In this document: positions 28,278-36,643 of the stretch, in pieces
Position numbering within the stretch: the stretch's first letter is position 1
Layout of the letters: each line of letters begins with the position of its first letter
Source of the DNA: Clostridium kluyveri
GTDB lineage: Bacteria > Bacillota > Clostridia > Clostridiales > Clostridiaceae
Assembly (NCBI RefSeq): GCF_001902295.1
Contig: NZ_CP018335.1
Span: forward strand, 2,170,001 to 2,234,000
Direction: 5' to 3'
DNA: 64,000 bases
Made by a program: the position numbers and the translations under genes
The notes under the pieces: generated by a model
Databases searched by the model: none
What the model saw: the letters and a program-made list of their open reading frames with translations, nothing else
Told to the model about the DNA's origin: nothing

Positions 28278-28320
28278 AAAGCTCATATAACATTTTGTAT
28301 TCCTATGTTATATGAGCTTT
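28278..28320. terminator. Bidirectional-type terminator after the importer operon
   Basis: AAAGCTCATATAACAT (28278-28293) pairs perfectly with ATGTTATATGAGCTTT (28305-28320), 16 bp. The T-run is short on the plus strand (TTT) and longer on the minus strand (TTTTT). Confidence 0.75.
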
Positions 28321-28337
28321 AACAAATAACATTAGCC

Positions 28338-28366
28338 TTGCAAAATACTATGAAATAGTAGATAAT
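28338..28366 (+). promoter_or_regulatory. Promoter with internal palindrome for the HTH-PBP regulator
   Basis: TTGCAA (28338-28343), 17-nt spacer, GATAAT (28361-28366). The spacer holds TACTAT-gaa-ATAGTA (28346-28360), a likely operator; a second palindrome ACTTTAA-t-TTAAAGT follows at 28383-28397. Autoregulation by the gene's own product is the simplest guess. Confidence 0.55.
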
Positions 28367-28439
28367 ATGCTTAACGATTACTACTTTAATTTAAAGTGGT
28401 TCAATTCATATTATTTTATTAAAAAGGTGGATCATTTCT

Positions 28440-29387
28440 ATGAAAGATAAAACATCATTATCCGCACAAGAAGTAGCGGAACTTTTAGATATATCAAAAA
28501 ATACAGTATATGATTTGATTAAAAAAGGTGAATTGCCTTCTTATCGCATTGGCCGAAAGGTTCGTGTTGATATTGAAGATGTTGAATATTATAAAAATAA
28601 AAGCAGAACTAATAATATTAAAATTATTAATCCTGTTACTGAACCTAAGACTCAAATACCTCAACAGCCGTTAATGGAAGACAAAAATTTTATAATATGC
28701 GGCCAGGAACTGCTTCTTGATGTATTGACACAGCACCTGGGACATTACCCAAATGAATTTCAAGTACTAAGGAGATATATAGGAGGTTATGATGGGTTAA
28801 TAAACCTCTATAAAGGCAATGTTTCTGCTACTTCTTGCAATCTATGGGATTCAGACAATAACATCTACAATATACCTTATGTCCGCAGATTATTACCTGG
28901 TATTCCCTGTGTAATTGTCCGTCTTGCCTGTCACATGCAGGGTTTTTATGTCTCAAAAGGAAATCCTAAAAATATATCCTCATGGGATGATTTAACAAAG
29001 CCTGGCATTGTCATGGTGAATAGAGAAAAAGGTTCTGGTGTACGTATACTTATGGATGAACAATTTAAAAAGCTTGAAATATCCGGAAAACTTATCAATG
29101 GCTATAATGTAGAAGTTTTTTCTCATTTTGCTGCAGCCAGTGCTGTATCCAGGGGTGAGGCAGACATTGCTGTGGGAACGCAGAAAACTGCTTCCCAAGT
29201 AGAAAATATAGAGTTTATACCAATACAGAAACAAAAGTGTGATTTAGTTATAAAAAAAGAAGACTTTGATTCTCCAATTATTCAAGCAATACTTTCCGTT
29301 CTAAATTCCCAGGAATTTAAAATGGAAATTCAAGGTATTGACGTATATGATACAAGTGAAACAGGAAAAATCATAGGAGAAAGCTAA
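28440..29387 (+). CDS. Excisionase-type HTH regulator with PBP-like ligand domain
   Basis: 315 residues. N-terminal MerR/excisionase helix-turn-helix (about 5-55: LSAQEVAELLDISKNTVYDL, SYRIGRKVRV). Residues about 80-300 form a periplasmic-binding-protein-like domain (PF12727 type), with KGNVSATSCNLWD and GVRILMDEQF. In related proteins this domain accompanies molybdate/tungstate genes. It probably senses an oxyanion or metal chelate and regulates the importer or vnf genes. Start ATG 28440, AAAGGTGG upstream. Converges with vnfN (7-nt gap), so it is not in that operon. Confidence 0.82.
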   Translation: MKDKTSLSAQEVAELLDISKNTVYDLIKKGELPSYRIGRKVRVDIEDVEYYKNKSRTNNIKIINPVTEPKTQIPQQPLMEDKNFIICGQELLLDVLTQHLGHYPNEFQVLRRYIGGYDGLINLYKGNVSATSCNLWDSDNNIYNIPYVRRLLPGIPCVIVRLACHMQGFYVSKGNPKNISSWDDLTKPGIVMVNREKGSGVRILMDEQFKKLEISGKLINGYNVEVFSHFAAASAVSRGEADIAVGTQKTASQVENIEFIPIQKQKCDLVIKKEDFDSPIIQAILSVLNSQEFKMEIQGIDVYDTSETGKIIGES

Positions 29388-29393
29388 TAAAAA

Positions 29394-30734
29394 TTATTCA
29401 TATTGTGCCCAGCTAATCTCCTTTGAACGGTATGCCCTTTCCCAATCATTGCCCATGATCTCCAGAATGTTAAGCATACCATCATATCCCAAATATGCTC
29501 TATCCACATATATATCTCTATTTGTGGGATTTAAAACATCAAAGGCAACCTTTATTCCTATTTCTTCTGCCATGTACTTCTCCCAGGCAGAACCAATAAC
29601 TGTATCAACATAAAAATCACTTAATCCTTTTTTAATCTGATATCCATCTACAGAAAATGCCACCTTGGGTGAAATACCCAGGGTGCTTAGCTCCCAGTTG
29701 AGTACTTTTTTTGCTTCTTCTTTATCTGATTTTATCATTATAATTTCAGGAATCATTTCTAATTCTTTAAATAACATTCTCACAAGGCCAATTCCCATAG
29801 TAGCATCTGCAGATATGGCAATCCTGCAGTTCCGATAACGTGGAATTATCATAAGTGCCCTCTTTCTCAGTAAACTTATTACTTTTTCTTCTCCTTCTTT
29901 AATTATTTGTTCCACTTTGTCTTCAACACCAAAGTGCATGCCTATTGCCCTAAGCCACCTGGCAGTATTTTCTGTACCAATAGGCAGTGGAATATCAGAA
30001 AGAATTAAAGGTATATGATGTATCTTCTCCATTTTTTTTGCAAACTGATAACCTGCATCATGGCTTAAAAGTATATTAGCTGAAGCTGAAGCTGAATTTT
30101 CAATTTCTTCCATGGAAGTATTATGTGGAAGAACTGCCTGAACATTTATCCCTAATGAATTTAAAGTTTTAATTACCCAATTTAGATCTTCCCACCATGT
30201 AGGATTTAAATTTGCCTGCGGTGATATAATATTTACACTATTTTTGTATTTCTTTTTACTTTTCTTTATAAGAGGTATAATGGCATTTAGCGCTATATCC
30301 TGTCCGTCATAGCTGTTACCTCTAAATCCCCCTGCAACTATAGGTATAAGTCTTGCCTTTACCTCGGGCTGCATACTTTTACATATCCCTTCTATATCTT
30401 CACCAATTATATCCGCAGCACAGGTACCCACCACAAACATAGTTTTAGTACTAAAAGTATTATCCGCATCTTTTATAAGCTGCTTAAGTTTTTCCGAAGC
30501 TCCCATAATAACATCTGTTTCAAATAAACGGGTACAGCCTACTTTTCTCCTGGTAAAATCTATCTCATGCAAATCATATGCATTTGCCACTGTTGCTGCA
30601 CAACCTTGTGGTGAATGAATAACAATACTCACATCATCTATTCCTGCTATTACGCTGGCAACACCTTCAAGAGCACATCCTAAAACCGGATCCTTGCTGT
30701 GCTCACAATTATGGAATTTTAACTCATCATACAT
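29394..30734 (-). CDS. vnfN: NifN-like cofactor scaffold subunit (VnfN)
   Basis: 446 residues. NifN/NifK-type protein: VLGCALEGVASVIAGIDDVS, HSPQGCAATVAN, VVGTCAADIIGEDIEGI. With VnfE it forms the scaffold on which the NifB product is matured to FeV-cofactor. Last gene of the vnf operon; overlaps vnfE by 16 nt. The distinction between E and N of an alternative system rests on order and motifs. Confidence 0.85.
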   Translation of the reverse strand: MYDELKFHNCEHSKDPVLGCALEGVASVIAGIDDVSIVIHSPQGCAATVANAYDLHEIDFTRRKVGCTRLFETDVIMGASEKLKQLIKDADNTFSTKTMFVVGTCAADIIGEDIEGICKSMQPEVKARLIPIVAGGFRGNSYDGQDIALNAIIPLIKKSKKKYKNSVNIISPQANLNPTWWEDLNWVIKTLNSLGINVQAVLPHNTSMEEIENSASASANILLSHDAGYQFAKKMEKIHHIPLILSDIPLPIGTENTARWLRAIGMHFGVEDKVEQIIKEGEEKVISLLRKRALMIIPRYRNCRIAISADATMGIGLVRMLFKELEMIPEIIMIKSDKEEAKKVLNWELSTLGISPKVAFSVDGYQIKKGLSDFYVDTVIGSAWEKYMAEEIGIKVAFDVLNPTNRDIYVDRAYLGYDGMLNILEIMGNDWERAYRSKEISWAQYE

Positions 30735-32245
30735 TTGCCTCTCCTCCTATGTGCATATACTGTACAATCAGGCATATCTTGACCTAGCTTAGGTGTTAAT
30801 GATTGGATAGATGCAAGGCCTGACTTTTCAGGAAAAACCATTCTTTTAGATAATGAACTCCTTGGCCTAAAAGAATATTCCAGTGCTGTTTTAACACACT
30901 TAGCCACTTTAAGTGCCCCCCTAAATCCAAATCTCGGACGATTCAGTATAGCATTTAAATCCACCAAAGGTATGGTTGGAAAGCTGAGAGAAGAGCCAAA
31001 ATAAACAGCTGAATCCTCACTGAGTCCCCCAAGAAAAGCCAGCAATTCCTCTTCCGTCTGCTTCATGGATTCATATTTACCAAAAGCAATAGTACCTTTT
31101 GTAATTAAAACCTCAGGATCCAATCCAGTTTCTAATAAGTAATCTATACTGGTTTCCCTTGCCTCTGTACTCCAGGGATGAAAATTAAATATAACTGGAC
31201 GCATTCCAAGATCACGTTCAAGCATATGTGCAATGGATAATGATTTAATAGCATCATGTCCCTCAACAATAGCCAGTTTCCCTTGAAGAAATTTTTTAGC
31301 TTCCTCAAATTCATCTTTTATTTCATTATATTCTCTTTCTATTAAATCTTCAGCTTCTTTTTCCATTCCTAATTTTTTAGCTGCACCTTTTAACCATTTT
31401 TTAGTGGCACTAATACCATAAGGCAATATCGTGGAGTTTAATGGAGTTCCATATTCCTCTAACATAGCGTTTCCTATAGCATAGCCTAAATCAAGACAAA
31501 GAGTACAATTTACAGCAACACTCGGTGCCCTTTTAATTTCCTCTAAAGTACAATTGCCTGCAATAACTGAATTAACCTCTGCACCCATTCCTTTTATCAA
31601 CCTTACCAGTTCTTTTACATCTGTATCCACTTCAGTTCTTTCAGGTCCCATTTTACCTCCTACAATATTTACAGAATGTGCTAATCTAGCTTTTTCTTCT
31701 TCAGTAGGAGGGTCCATAAATCTTACAATTTGTTTAAATACCAGATCAAATCCACTTCTATATTCTCCTGCAAATCCTTCACAATGTATGGGCATTATTT
31801 TGGCATTTATCTCATCCTTTATTTTATCTGCCACAGCATCCACGTTATCCCCGATAATCCCAGTCGCACAGCTGGTAGCGATAAAAATTACATCCGGATG
31901 ATATTTATTATCTACTTCCTTAATGGCCCCTTTTAACCCTTTCTCTCCTCCATATATTACATATTTTTCATCCATATTGGTACTAACTACTGCCTCATAA
32001 GGGGCACCACTGTTTCTACTGTTGGTTAACTTATATGATTGTTTAACTCCATAGGCACATCCGCTGGGGCCATGGGCAATAACAATGGAATTCCTTATAC
32101 CACTTAAAATTTTCGTAGCTGTCCAAAACTTACAGGGACGAGTATGGCTGCCCTGCAGATTAGTTTTAATCTTGCCTTCTTTAGCTAAACGGTATAATCT
32201 ACTCAATTTACCATGAAAAACAATACTATCATTTATACTATTCAA
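30719..32245 (-). CDS. vnfE: NifE-like cofactor scaffold subunit (VnfE)
   Basis: 508 residues, longer than usual NifE (about 460-475) by a C-terminal tail with LSKRMVFPEKSG and YAHRRRGKCMMS. Core motifs: HTRPCKFWTATKILSGI, HGPSGCAYG, ATSCATGIIGDNVDAV. Partner of VnfN in FeV-cofactor assembly. The start is TTG at 32245, 7 nt after GGGGGTG. A hairpin at 32281-32327 separates it from vnfK. Confidence 0.88.
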   Translation of the reverse strand: MNSINDSIVFHGKLSRLYRLAKEGKIKTNLQGSHTRPCKFWTATKILSGIRNSIVIAHGPSGCAYGVKQSYKLTNSRNSGAPYEAVVSTNMDEKYVIYGGEKGLKGAIKEVDNKYHPDVIFIATSCATGIIGDNVDAVADKIKDEINAKIMPIHCEGFAGEYRSGFDLVFKQIVRFMDPPTEEEKARLAHSVNIVGGKMGPERTEVDTDVKELVRLIKGMGAEVNSVIAGNCTLEEIKRAPSVAVNCTLCLDLGYAIGNAMLEEYGTPLNSTILPYGISATKKWLKGAAKKLGMEKEAEDLIEREYNEIKDEFEEAKKFLQGKLAIVEGHDAIKSLSIAHMLERDLGMRPVIFNFHPWSTEARETSIDYLLETGLDPEVLITKGTIAFGKYESMKQTEEELLAFLGGLSEDSAVYFGSSLSFPTIPLVDLNAILNRPRFGFRGALKVAKCVKTALEYSFRPRSSLSKRMVFPEKSGLASIQSLTPKLGQDMPDCTVYAHRRRGKCMMS

Positions 32246-32280
32246 TAAAATGCACCCCCTGAGAATTTAATTAATTGAGC

Positions 32281-32327
32281 ATATTGCCCATTAATAACTA
32301 ATTGATTGTTAGTCAAATGGGCAATAT
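32281..32327 (-). repeat. Hairpin between vnfK and vnfE
   Basis: ATATTGCCCATT (32281-32292) and AATGGGCAATAT (32316-32327) form a perfect 12-bp stem. No T-run follows on the minus strand, so it probably stabilises the 3' end of the structural-gene message or partly reduces readthrough rather than ending transcription. Confidence 0.65.
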
Positions 32328-32361
32328 ACTTGAAATTATTAGCTTATTGATTTATTATGAA

Positions 32362-33747
32362 CTACCATGTATTTAAAATCCATTCTCTATCATGCTTGTT
32401 TTCCATATCAGCAAACATGGTGTTAGCAATCATGTCAGCCAGCAGCATAGCACCTTTGTATCCAATAACAGGATGTCTCCATAAACCTGACCTATCAAAA
32501 GTCGGGAATCCCACTCTAACCATAGGAATTTTGTAGTCTATTGCCATAAATCTGCCTTTAGAATGTCCCATGATTAAATCTACCTCTATTGATTTATCCT
32601 TTAATCTGCGCTCTAATTCCCACAAATCAGAATTCCATATTACTTCTATATCACAATTTGCACTCTCTTCTATTTCAGTTAATCTTTGATCCTTTTGATA
32701 AGCCTTGTTATCATCTCCCAGTAAAAGAAGTACAGGCTCTAATTCACATTCCAAACAAAACTGTGCAAGTCCTATAACCAAATCAGGATCACCATAAATT
32801 GCAACTTTTTTATTGGCAAAGAACATATGAGCCAGATTTACCATGGTATCAATGGCTAATCCACGTTCCTCAACTAATGATTGTGGTATTGGCTTACCTG
32901 TTATCTTACTGATATTTTTCAAAAATTTATCTGTATTTTTTATACCAATAGGTATATCCTCAATTACTGCTGGAACTTTAAATTTTGTTTCAAGCAGCTG
33001 AGCCGCAGCACCTCCTTCGTATTTACATAAGGCTATAGTACCAAGAGAATTTGCAGAATCTTCTATATCCTCTACTGTTGTATTCCCATATGCAAATCTG
33101 GATTTATCTGGCATAATCGGTGCCATAAATGTTTCTGTATCTATGAGTATATTTCCCTCTACGTCCATTTCTTTTAATATATGCTTAATTTCAGCTACAT
33201 CACCGGGATTCAGCCATCCAGTTATAATATTTAATTTACCATTTGGCTCCCCCTTTTTTGCTAAAGCATTGACAAATGCTTTTATAGCCACATTATAACC
33301 CTGAACATGGCTCCCACTATAACTTGGGGTATGAACCGGAATAAGGGTAACTTTTCTATCAGGATGTGATTTCTTTAGCTTCCTATTCATAATTTCTACT
33401 ATACCTTCAATATCATCACCTATGGTTTCAGTTGAACAAGTAGTAACAACAGGAATTATTCTTAAGTCTGGATACCTGTCTACAAGCACCTGAATTCCTT
33501 CTTCAGCATTTTTCTTTCCGCCAAAAACAGCTGCATGCTCATGTATGGAAGATGATGCCATTTCAAAATTTTCTTTAAAATGCTGTGCAAATAACAGTCT
33601 GACAAACATTGAACATCCTTGTCCACCGTGCACTAAAGGAATGCAGTCCTTTAATCCGATGGATGCAAACTCCGCACCACAAGGTTGACAATTGTATATT
33701 GGATTTACTATTCCCGCCCGTTCTTTTTCTTTTATTTTTAAGGACAT
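32362..33747 (-). CDS. vnfK: Vanadium nitrogenase VFe protein beta subunit
   Basis: 461 residues, short N-terminus as in VnfK/AnfK compared with NifK. P-cluster cysteines C20 (NPIYNCQPCGAEFA), C45 (GGQGCSMF) and C104 (VTTCSTE). With VnfD and VnfG it forms the VFe protein that reduces N2 (and CO) using electrons from VnfH. Start ATG 33747, GAGGTGAT upstream. Confidence 0.95.
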   Translation of the reverse strand: MSLKIKEKERAGIVNPIYNCQPCGAEFASIGLKDCIPLVHGGQGCSMFVRLLFAQHFKENFEMASSSIHEHAAVFGGKKNAEEGIQVLVDRYPDLRIIPVVTTCSTETIGDDIEGIVEIMNRKLKKSHPDRKVTLIPVHTPSYSGSHVQGYNVAIKAFVNALAKKGEPNGKLNIITGWLNPGDVAEIKHILKEMDVEGNILIDTETFMAPIMPDKSRFAYGNTTVEDIEDSANSLGTIALCKYEGGAAAQLLETKFKVPAVIEDIPIGIKNTDKFLKNISKITGKPIPQSLVEERGLAIDTMVNLAHMFFANKKVAIYGDPDLVIGLAQFCLECELEPVLLLLGDDNKAYQKDQRLTEIEESANCDIEVIWNSDLWELERRLKDKSIEVDLIMGHSKGRFMAIDYKIPMVRVGFPTFDRSGLWRHPVIGYKGAMLLADMIANTMFADMENKHDREWILNTW

Positions 33748-33770
33748 ACTATCACCTCTATTCTAATTTG

Positions 33771-34109
33771 TTAATAATTTGGATTTTTTAATTCGGCATT
33801 TAACGATCTTGTTACTACTACATCTAACAATTTTATCTGAAGGTCATTAATTACAGATTTTTTTTCTGATTCATCAAGTTCTAAAAACCACGGAAATTTC
33901 TTTTTTATAACTTCCGAAAATGCTTTTCCTTCAGTATAGAAATATTTATCCATTAATGTCTCATCTTTCACGTGCTTACCTGTACAAATTTCAAATGTAG
34001 CATCCAAAATTCCTTTTATATTCTCCTCCCTATCCCAGGAACGAGAATAAAATTGCCACAAATAACGTTCTTGAATAAACGAAAATAATTCTTCTACTCT
34101 GTTTTTCAT
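33771..34109 (-). CDS. vnfG: Vanadium nitrogenase delta subunit
   Basis: 112 residues from ATG 34109 (MKNRVEELFSFIQERYLWQF), which has AGGG 6 nt upstream; an upstream in-frame codon overlapping vnfD is less likely. The delta subunit occurs only in V- and Fe-nitrogenases, never in the Mo enzyme, so its presence alone defines an alternative nitrogenase. Family features: SRSWDREENI, KFPWFLELDESE. Confidence 0.95.
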   Translation of the reverse strand: MKNRVEELFSFIQERYLWQFYSRSWDREENIKGILDATFEICTGKHVKDETLMDKYFYTEGKAFSEVIKKKFPWFLELDESEKKSVINDLQIKLLDVVVTRSLNAELKNPNY

Positions 34110-34117
34110 AGATATCC

Positions 34118-35506
34118 CTACACCTCTCTTATATCTTCTCCGGCAAGTTCCCAAAGTGGAGATCTGGTAGCATTATATACATCTCTTGCCAAATTTACAA
34201 AACCTTCAAATCCCATGTAAGGTCCATTATGATATGCGTGTCCATTAATATATGGTATGTGCAGTTTTTTAACTAAGTCACCAACTCTAGGACCTGTAAA
34301 TATCACATCCGGTTTAACTTCATCCAAAACCTCAAAGAATTCCAATTCGTTGGCATCATCTAAATAAATTGCCCCCGTTTTTCCTCTTGCAATTACTTTT
34401 TCAAAGTCTTCCTGATGTCCAAATTTTGACGACATTGCCACAACTTCTACACCTAAATCATCTTCAAGGGATTTTGTCCAGTGCCATAATCTTGGTCCAC
34501 CTGTCCATATGCAAGCCTTTTTACCCTTCAATTTTTCTTTGTACCAGTCAAGTTTTGGCTTCCATTTTGCATATTCTTCAGAAATTAGCTCCTCTACTTT
34601 ATCCTCTATGCCAAAGAATGTTCCTATTTTTCTCAGTCCTTCTGCAGTATAATCAAAGCCCCATGAATCAATATCAATACGAGGAATATTGTATGTTTTT
34701 TTCAATTCATTGGCTATATACCCTGCAGATCTGGCACAGTTAACTACACTTAGCTGGGCCTTATGCATGGACCTGAGGCCATCATAGGTACCATTACCTG
34801 TAAAATGGGCTATCACTTGGATTCCCATCCTGTCAAGATATCTGCTCAGAACATAGCTGTCTCCCTGAATATTATAATCTCCAATAAGATTTATGGTATA
34901 TGGACTTTTGATTTCAGGTTCAAAAGTTCCTACCTTTTCATTCATCCAGCTAATATTGAACACATGGTGTCCTTTAGACTGGCTAACTCCTGCAAACCCG
35001 GCACATTCAGAACAAAATATATCTACATCCCCTAATTCTTTCTGCACTTCTCTTGCAACTGCTTTAGGGTCATCACCTATTAATGCCGTGGCACAAGTAG
35101 TATACACTATCATTCTTTTTATATCTGGAAATTCAGCAAAAGCTTCCAGCATACTTTGCTTTAATACTTTTTCACCGCCAAACACAACATGCCTTTCTTT
35201 AACATCTGTTGACCATGCATGTTTAAGCTGAAAATTATCATTGTCACTTGGATAACGCTTTGTGTGCCATGTGTTATATGCACATCCCACAGGACCATGA
35301 ATTATCTGAATTGTATCTTTGAGAACTCCACCTATAACAAGCTTTGATCCGCAAAAGCTGCAGCCTCTTTCAGAAAGTGTTCCTGGAATGGTATTTACAT
35401 TTGCATCAGGTAAAAACATTGTGGTGTCTTCTCCAGGCTGCTTCACATAACAATGTCTTTTTCGCTCTGGAATAGTTTCATCACACTTAAATAACTTTAA
35501 TGGCAT
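34118..35506 (-). CDS. vnfD: Vanadium nitrogenase VFe protein alpha subunit
   Basis: 462 residues in register with A. vinelandii VnfD. P-cluster cysteines C49, C75, C138; Q176 and H180; cofactor ligands C257 (NCARSAGY) and H423 (HAYHNGPY); and loop TGGPRL at 335-340, where the V enzyme binds its carbonate-like ligand. Remembered AnfD sequences read WPGGSKLWHW there, so this is VnfD, not AnfD. WHTKRYPSDN and MSSKFGHQEDFEKVIARGK also follow VnfD. Start ATG 35506 with GGAGG. Confidence 0.97.
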   Translation of the reverse strand: MPLKLFKCDETIPERKRHCYVKQPGEDTTMFLPDANVNTIPGTLSERGCSFCGSKLVIGGVLKDTIQIIHGPVGCAYNTWHTKRYPSDNDNFQLKHAWSTDVKERHVVFGGEKVLKQSMLEAFAEFPDIKRMIVYTTCATALIGDDPKAVAREVQKELGDVDIFCSECAGFAGVSQSKGHHVFNISWMNEKVGTFEPEIKSPYTINLIGDYNIQGDSYVLSRYLDRMGIQVIAHFTGNGTYDGLRSMHKAQLSVVNCARSAGYIANELKKTYNIPRIDIDSWGFDYTAEGLRKIGTFFGIEDKVEELISEEYAKWKPKLDWYKEKLKGKKACIWTGGPRLWHWTKSLEDDLGVEVVAMSSKFGHQEDFEKVIARGKTGAIYLDDANELEFFEVLDEVKPDVIFTGPRVGDLVKKLHIPYINGHAYHNGPYMGFEGFVNLARDVYNATRSPLWELAGEDIREV

Positions 35507-35551
35507 TTTTCACATACCTCCTTAATTTTTAAATATTATACTTTATTTGAA

Positions 35552-35636
35552 GTAAACTACCTCCACTCTGTTCATACTTTTAATTCATATATCTTTAAAT
35601 CTCTAAATAATATACAAAAGAGGAGGAGGTATTTAC
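35552..35636 (-). repeat. Hairpin in the vnfH-vnfD spacer
   Basis: GTAAA-ct-ACCTCC (35552-35564) pairs with GGAGGT-a-TTTAC (35625-35636), an 11-bp stem with a small internal loop around about 60 nt. It may protect the vnfH 3' end and set the known excess of Fe protein over dinitrogenase. No standard terminator is seen. Confidence 0.5.
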
Positions 35637-35692
35637 AACAATTAGACTCATTAAGAACCTGGCAGACTTTAAGCATACATGGGAATTTTCAA

Positions 35693-36520
35693 TTAATCTA
35701 ATAGACCATATTTAATAACCATTTGTTCCAGGTCATTAATTTTTAAAGGTTTAGGTATAACAAAATTTTTATTTTCTATGATTTTACGTGCTAATTCTCC
35801 ATATTCCTTTGCCTGATTGCAGTCAGCATCATATTCCACTACTGTCTGTTTATTAAACTCTGCCTTTTGAACTATATTATCCCTAGGTATAAAGTGAATC
35901 AGTTGAGTACCTATGGCATCAGTAAATTCTTCCATGAGTTCTAACTCTTTATCAACCATACGGCTGTTGCATATAATACCACCTAATCTCACTCCACCTT
36001 GATCTGCATATTTCAGTATTCCCTTACAAATGTTGTTTGCCGCATATACTGCCATCATTTCTCCAGATGCAACAATATATACTTCCTGTGCTTTTCCTTC
36101 ACGAATAGGCATTGCAAATCCTCCGCATACAACGTCACCTAAAACATCAAAGTGCACAAAGTCAAGATCAGGAGAATAAGCTCCAAGCTCTTCCATTAAA
36201 TTAATTGAGGTTATAACACCCCTTCCTGCACAGCCAACACCAGGTTCAGGTCCTCCAGATTCAACACAGCGGATGCCTTTAAATCCTGTTTTAATAACAG
36301 CTTCTTCTGTTATTGAATCTTCCCCTTCTTCTCTAAGTGTATCCATTATTGTACTCTGGGTCAGTTCTCCAAGTACCAGACGTGTACAGTCTGCCTTGGG
36401 ATCACACCCATGAATAAAAACTTTTTGTCCATAGAAATGAGCCAGTGCTGCAGCTGTATTTTGCTGTGTAGTTGATTTACCTATTCCACCTTTACCATAA
36501 AATGCTATCTTTCTTGTCAT
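35693..36520 (-). CDS. vnfH: Nitrogenase iron protein (vanadium system)
   Basis: 275 residues. Walker A GKGGIGKST (10-18), [4Fe-4S] cysteines C97 and C132, and R100 (GCAGRG), the site ADP-ribosylated in some bacteria. It passes ATP-driven electrons to the VFe protein and helps cofactor maturation. Position directly before vnfD makes it the V-system copy. Start ATG 36520, with GGGGGAA upstream. Confidence 0.96.
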   Translation of the reverse strand: MTRKIAFYGKGGIGKSTTQQNTAAALAHFYGQKVFIHGCDPKADCTRLVLGELTQSTIMDTLREEGEDSITEEAVIKTGFKGIRCVESGGPEPGVGCAGRGVITSINLMEELGAYSPDLDFVHFDVLGDVVCGGFAMPIREGKAQEVYIVASGEMMAVYAANNICKGILKYADQGGVRLGGIICNSRMVDKELELMEEFTDAIGTQLIHFIPRDNIVQKAEFNKQTVVEYDADCNQAKEYGELARKIIENKNFVIPKPLKINDLEQMVIKYGLLD

Positions 36521-36643
36521 TTTTTATTCCCCCTTTAAATTATAAATATTAAAATAATTAAGCTTTATATTGATTTTCCACTTTCAACTAATAGATATCA
36601 CCTCCCTATTTAATTAATAGTTAATAATTTATAGTTACATCTG

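Noticed and set aside
34118..35506. Fe-only nitrogenase (AnfD) suggested by nearby anfO
   Set aside because: The 335-340 loop and flanking text (TGGPRLWHWT, MSSKFGH) follow VnfD, not AnfD.
35639..35695. Short peptide ORF (about 18 aa) between vnfH and vnfD
   Set aside because: No ribosome site, and it overlaps the hairpin; no support as a gene.
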